A stretch of DNA of 64,000 bases. Source: Streptomyces sp. MUM 178J. GTDB taxonomy: Bacteria > Actinomycetota > Actinomycetes > Streptomycetales > Streptomycetaceae. Below the pieces are notes generated by a model, which saw only the letters and a program-made list of their open reading frames with translations, ran no database searches and had not been told where the DNA came from. Positions 62,401 through 64,000 of the stretch are shown piece by piece; the first letter of the stretch is position 1, and every line of letters begins with the position of its first letter. Both the position numbers and the translations under genes were made by a program. The stretch is from the NCBI RefSeq assembly GCF_022414575.1, contig NZ_JADWYQ010000030.1:21934-85933 (forward strand), read 5' to 3'.

Positions 62401-63098
62401 GCCTCGTTGTCACCCCCCGCCTGCGCCTCGGCGGGCCTGGTGCCCCCCGCCGCCAGCACCGTGGTCACCACGGCATCCGCGGTGCGCAGTTCGTCGAGGA
62501 ACTCGGGCTCGGGGGCGCGCAGCGATGCCACGTACAGCGGCAGCGGGCGGCCCCCCGCGTCCTCGATCGCCCCGCAGAGCACGTCCGCGAAAGCCGTGTT
62601 GCCGCTCATATGGTGCGCCCGGTAGTACAGCACCGCGATGGTCGGCCCCTCGACGCCGTCACGCTCCGTGCGCTCCAGCCGCCCCCAGGCGGGCGCGGTC
62701 GCCGGCGGTTCGAAGCCGTGGCCGGTGAGCAGCACCGTGTCCGACAGGAACCGGGCCAGCTGCTCCAGATTCGCCGGACCGCCGTGCGCGAGATAGGCGT
62801 GCGCCTCGGCCGCGATGCCGATCGGGACGGTGGAGGCCTCCATCAGGGCGGCGTCCGGGGCCTGTTCACCGGTGAGCACCACCACCGGGAGGTCCCCGGC
62901 GAGCAGCGCGTCCAGCCCCTCCTGCCAGGCGCGCAGCCCGCCCAGGAGTCGTACGACGACGAGGTCCGCGCCCTCCAGCAGTGCGGGCAGCTCGTCGAGC
63001 GGGAGCCTCGCGGGGTTCGCGAACCGGTACGGCACAGGGCCGCCCGCCGCACGCGCGCTCAGCAGGTCGGTGTCCGACGTCGACAGAAGCAGGATCAT
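59496..63098 (-). CDS. cobN: Aerobic cobaltochelatase subunit CobN
   Basis: The large ATP-dependent subunit that inserts cobalt into hydrogenobyrinic acid a,c-diamide in the aerobic cobalamin pathway. The 1,200-residue protein starts MILLLSTSDTDLLSA and has the metal-chelatase family blocks NAVGLDTPASAVALLRRL, MIHLGKHGNLEWLPGKN (about residues 512-528), LWGTSAMRTAGDDVAEALALLG and SRPGTYGAGILQLIDS. The open frame extends to 63164, but that stretch lies within the riboswitch, so ATG 63098 (GGAAGG 11 nt upstream) is preferred. Expression should fall when cobalamin is plentiful. Confidence 0.95.
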   Translation of the reverse strand: MILLLSTSDTDLLSARAAGGPVPYRFANPARLPLDELPALLEGADLVVVRLLGGLRAWQEGLDALLAGDLPVVVLTGEQAPDAALMEASTVPIGIAAEAHAYLAHGGPANLEQLARFLSDTVLLTGHGFEPPATAPAWGRLERTERDGVEGPTIAVLYYRAHHMSGNTAFADVLCGAIEDAGGRPLPLYVASLRAPEPEFLDELRTADAVVTTVLAAGGTRPAEAQAGGDNEAWDAGALAALDVPVLQALCLTGSRDAWEENDEGLSPLDAASQVAVPEFDGRIITVPFSFKEIDEDGLPAYVADAERAARVAGIAVRHARLRYVPAAEKRIALVLSAYPTKHSRIGNAVGLDTPASAVALLRRLRAEGYEFGAEEVPGLASGDGDELIRALIEAGGHDQEWLTEEQLARNPVRIPAADYRRWFDRLPAKLREAVEEHWGPAPGEMFVDRSQNPDGDIVLAALRRGNLLVLIQPPRGFGENPIAIYHDPDLPPSHHYLAAYRWIQAAREDGGFGADAMIHLGKHGNLEWLPGKNAGLSAACAPDAAIGDLPLVYPFLVNDPGEGTQAKRRVHATLVDHLVPPMARAESYGDIARLEQLLDEYAAISSMDPAKLPAIRAQIWTLIQAAKLDHDLGLQDRPDDDGFDDFLLHVDGWLCEVKDAQIRDGLHVLGGAPTGPERVNLVLAVLRARQIWGGTSALPGLREALGLDESKATRTDADAAEETARALVEAMEAADWDPAAVAAVAADHGEQVAAVLEFAAREVVPRLAGTTAEIDHAVHALNGGFVPAGPSGSPLRGLVNVLPTGRNFYSVDPKAVPSRLAWETGQALADSLLERYRSDNGEWPTSVGLSLWGTSAMRTAGDDVAEALALLGIRPVWDDASRRVTGLEPVPLAELGRPRIDVTLRISGFFRDAFPHTIGLLDDAVRLAAWLDEPAESNFVRAHAQADLAVHGDERRATTRIFGSRPGTYGAGILQLIDSRDWRTDADLAEVYTVWGGYAYGRELNGRAAREEMETAYRRIAVAAKNTDTREHDIADSDDYFQYHGGMVATVRALRGTAPEAYIGDSTRPETVRTRTLVEETSRVFRARVVNPRWIEAMRRHGYKGAFELAATVDYLFGYDATTGVVADWMYDKLAQTYVLDPENREFLQQANPWALHGIAERLLEAESRGMWAEPDPAVLQTLREAYLETEGDLEGGEA

Positions 63099-63149
63099 CC
63101 GGCGTCCGGCCTTCCTCGGGGTCCGCGCCCCGGGCAGTGCGGACGGCGG

Positions 63150-63290
63150 GAGTTCCTGGCTCATCCGGACGGTGCGCTCTTCACGCTCCTGCCGGACTCA
63201 CAGTGGCGGGACCGCGCCGGACTCTCACCGGCTTCCTCCCCTTGCGCCGTCCACGGCGATGACGGGCCGTCTGGCCCACCGACGAGCATA
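63150..63290 (-). ncRNA. Cobalamin riboswitch upstream of cobN
   Basis: On the minus strand the core GCCGGTGAGAGTCCGGC is followed by GCGGTCCCGCCACTGTGAG, i.e. the conserved B12-box GCCACTG with its CCCGCCACTG context, then AGTCCGGCAGGAGCG and finally GAGCCAGGAACTC, the usual 3' end of the aptamer. The upstream P1-P2 part begins near GGTGGGCCAGACGGCC. The 3' edge is 50 nt from the cobN start, so the expression platform may sequester the cobN GGAAGG. A TACTAT -10 (63288-63293) lies just upstream of the aptamer. Edges are approximate. Confidence 0.9.
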
Positions 63291-63352
63291 GTAGGGGTGC
63301 GGGCAGCTGAGCAGGGGATACGGCCTGTGTGATGGTCGGTATGCTCGCGCCC

Positions 63353-64000
63353 ATGCCCACGGCCCCCTCCGCCGCCAACCGCCCGTACGGGGATGAACCG
63401 CCCCCGCGGGACGGCGCCGACGCCTGCCCGGGGGCGCTTCGGCTGCACTCCGCGAACGACGGCGCGCTGGCCCGCGTGCGCGTCCCCGCGGGCCTGCTGA
63501 CCGCCGCGCAGGCGGACGTCCTCGCATCCGCCGCCGAGCGCCTCGGCGACGCCCGGCTCGACCTCACCTCCCGCGGCAACGTCCAGCTGCGCGGCCTGGA
63601 CGCCGCCTGCGGCGGGGAGTTGGCCCGCCTGCTCGACGCGGCGGGCCTGCTGCCCGCACCGCGCCACGAACGCATCCGCAACATCGTGGCCTCGCCGCTG
63701 ACCGGTCTGGACGGGCGCGGCGCATACGACGTCCTGCCCTGGGTGCGCGAACTGGACTCGCTGCTGTGTGCGAGCGAGACGGCGACCGCCCTGTCGGGCC
63801 GCTTCCTGTTCGCCTGCGACGACGGCCGCGGGGACATGACCGCGCTCGACGCGGATGTGACGATTCTCGCGTCGAGCGCCGACGGGCAGCGCCCCGAGTG
63901 CGCCTCCTCGATGCGCCGGGCGGCGGCGGCCGGCCACGACGGCGCGGCCTGCGGGCCGCCGCAGCCGGAGAGCCGGGCCGAGTCCGGGCCCGGCTCTCCG
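63353..64000 (+). CDS. cobG: Precorrin-3B synthase CobG, N-terminal part (3' end outside the window)
   Basis: Oxygen-dependent ring-contraction enzyme of aerobic cobalamin synthesis, a relative of sulfite reductases with an iron-sulfur cluster. The 216 residues visible contain DACPGALRLHSANDGALARVRVPAG in parts (about 22-46), the ferrodoxin-like half-domain signature LTSRGNVQLRGL (about 69-80) and IVASPLTGLDGRG. It runs off the right edge with no stop. In-frame ATGs at 63332 and 63341 exist, but TATGCT (63340-63345) ends 7 nt before 63353, so a leaderless start at 63353 is preferred. Divergent from cobN. Confidence 0.88.
   Translation, partial: MPTAPSAANRPYGDEPPPRDGADACPGALRLHSANDGALARVRVPAGLLTAAQADVLASAAERLGDARLDLTSRGNVQLRGLDAACGGELARLLDAAGLLPAPRHERIRNIVASPLTGLDGRGAYDVLPWVRELDSLLCASETATALSGRFLFACDDGRGDMTALDADVTILASSADGQRPECASSMRRAAAAGHDGAACGPPQPESRAESGPGSP

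Overview
This 64 kb window reads as a chromosomal segment of a Streptomyces (or very close actinomycete): very high G+C with strong third-position G/C bias, frequent GTG starts, many ATGA/TGATG start-stop overlaps, an actinobacterial cysteine leader peptide, a DtxR/IdeR-type iron box, and several families I recall as typical of Streptomyces (SAV2148-type HEPN protein, DUF2637, BrkB with a long hydrophilic tail, AidB-like dehydrogenase). I see no transposase, integrase, phage gene, CRISPR array, tRNA or rRNA. It looks like core/semi-core chromosome carrying metabolic operons rather than an island.

Layout. 1-3.1 kb: the 3' side holds maltooligosyl trehalose synthase (cut by the window edge) and a glycogen debranching enzyme, separated by a 13-bp tandem repeat array. 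3.4-8.4 kb: HEPN-family protein, DnaQ-like exonuclease, aminoglycoside-phosphotransferase-like gene, DUF1697 and SnoaL/NTF2-like genes. 8.6-18.2 kb: one long minus-strand assimilatory sulfur operon, beginning with a 27-codon cysteine leader peptide and running sirA - 11-codon micro-ORF - 59-aa zinc ribbon - cysH - cysC - cysD - cysN - 33-codon ORF - sulfonate-type ABC transporter (ssuA, ssuB, ssuC) - sirohydrochlorin chelatase. It covers sulfate activation, reduction to sulfide, siroheme iron insertion and an import system, almost every junction being a stop/start overlap.

18.4-26.6 kb: GNAT enzyme, AidB-like acyl-CoA dehydrogenase divergent from a BrkB membrane protein, AraC-type regulator converging on a VOC protein, a two-component system and an SRPBCC protein. 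26.6-34.3 kb: meaB-mutB-mutA (methylmalonyl-CoA mutase and its GTPase chaperone) followed by two CNNM/CBS membrane proteins. 34.4-35.8 kb: RsgA-type GTPase with a recognisable promoter, a candidate 23-aa leader peptide and a hairpin that hides its ribosome binding site. 36.3-49.3 kb: DUF456, TrmB/LuxR-like regulator, PP2C-like protein without metal ligands, GH38 alpha-mannosidase, HATPase protein, DUF2637 protein, FhuF-like iron reductase with iron box, GntR regulator, GlxA-type regulator and a divergent quinone oxidoreductase. 49.4-59.3 kb: TPR-like protein, PucR regulator and a purine operon (three xanthine dehydrogenase subunits, NCS2 permease, XdhC-type cofactor protein). 59.5-64 kb: cobN behind a cobalamin riboswitch, and divergent cobG cut by the right edge.

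The least ordinary signals are regulatory: a candidate translation-attenuation module in front of rsgA, chained micro-ORFs inside the sulfur operon, an overlapping symmetric -10 between aidB and brkB, and at least eight genes whose -10 hexamer lies 6-7 nt before the start codon, implying leaderless mRNAs. All functional statements rest on reading the sequence and recalled family knowledge; no database search or folding program was run.
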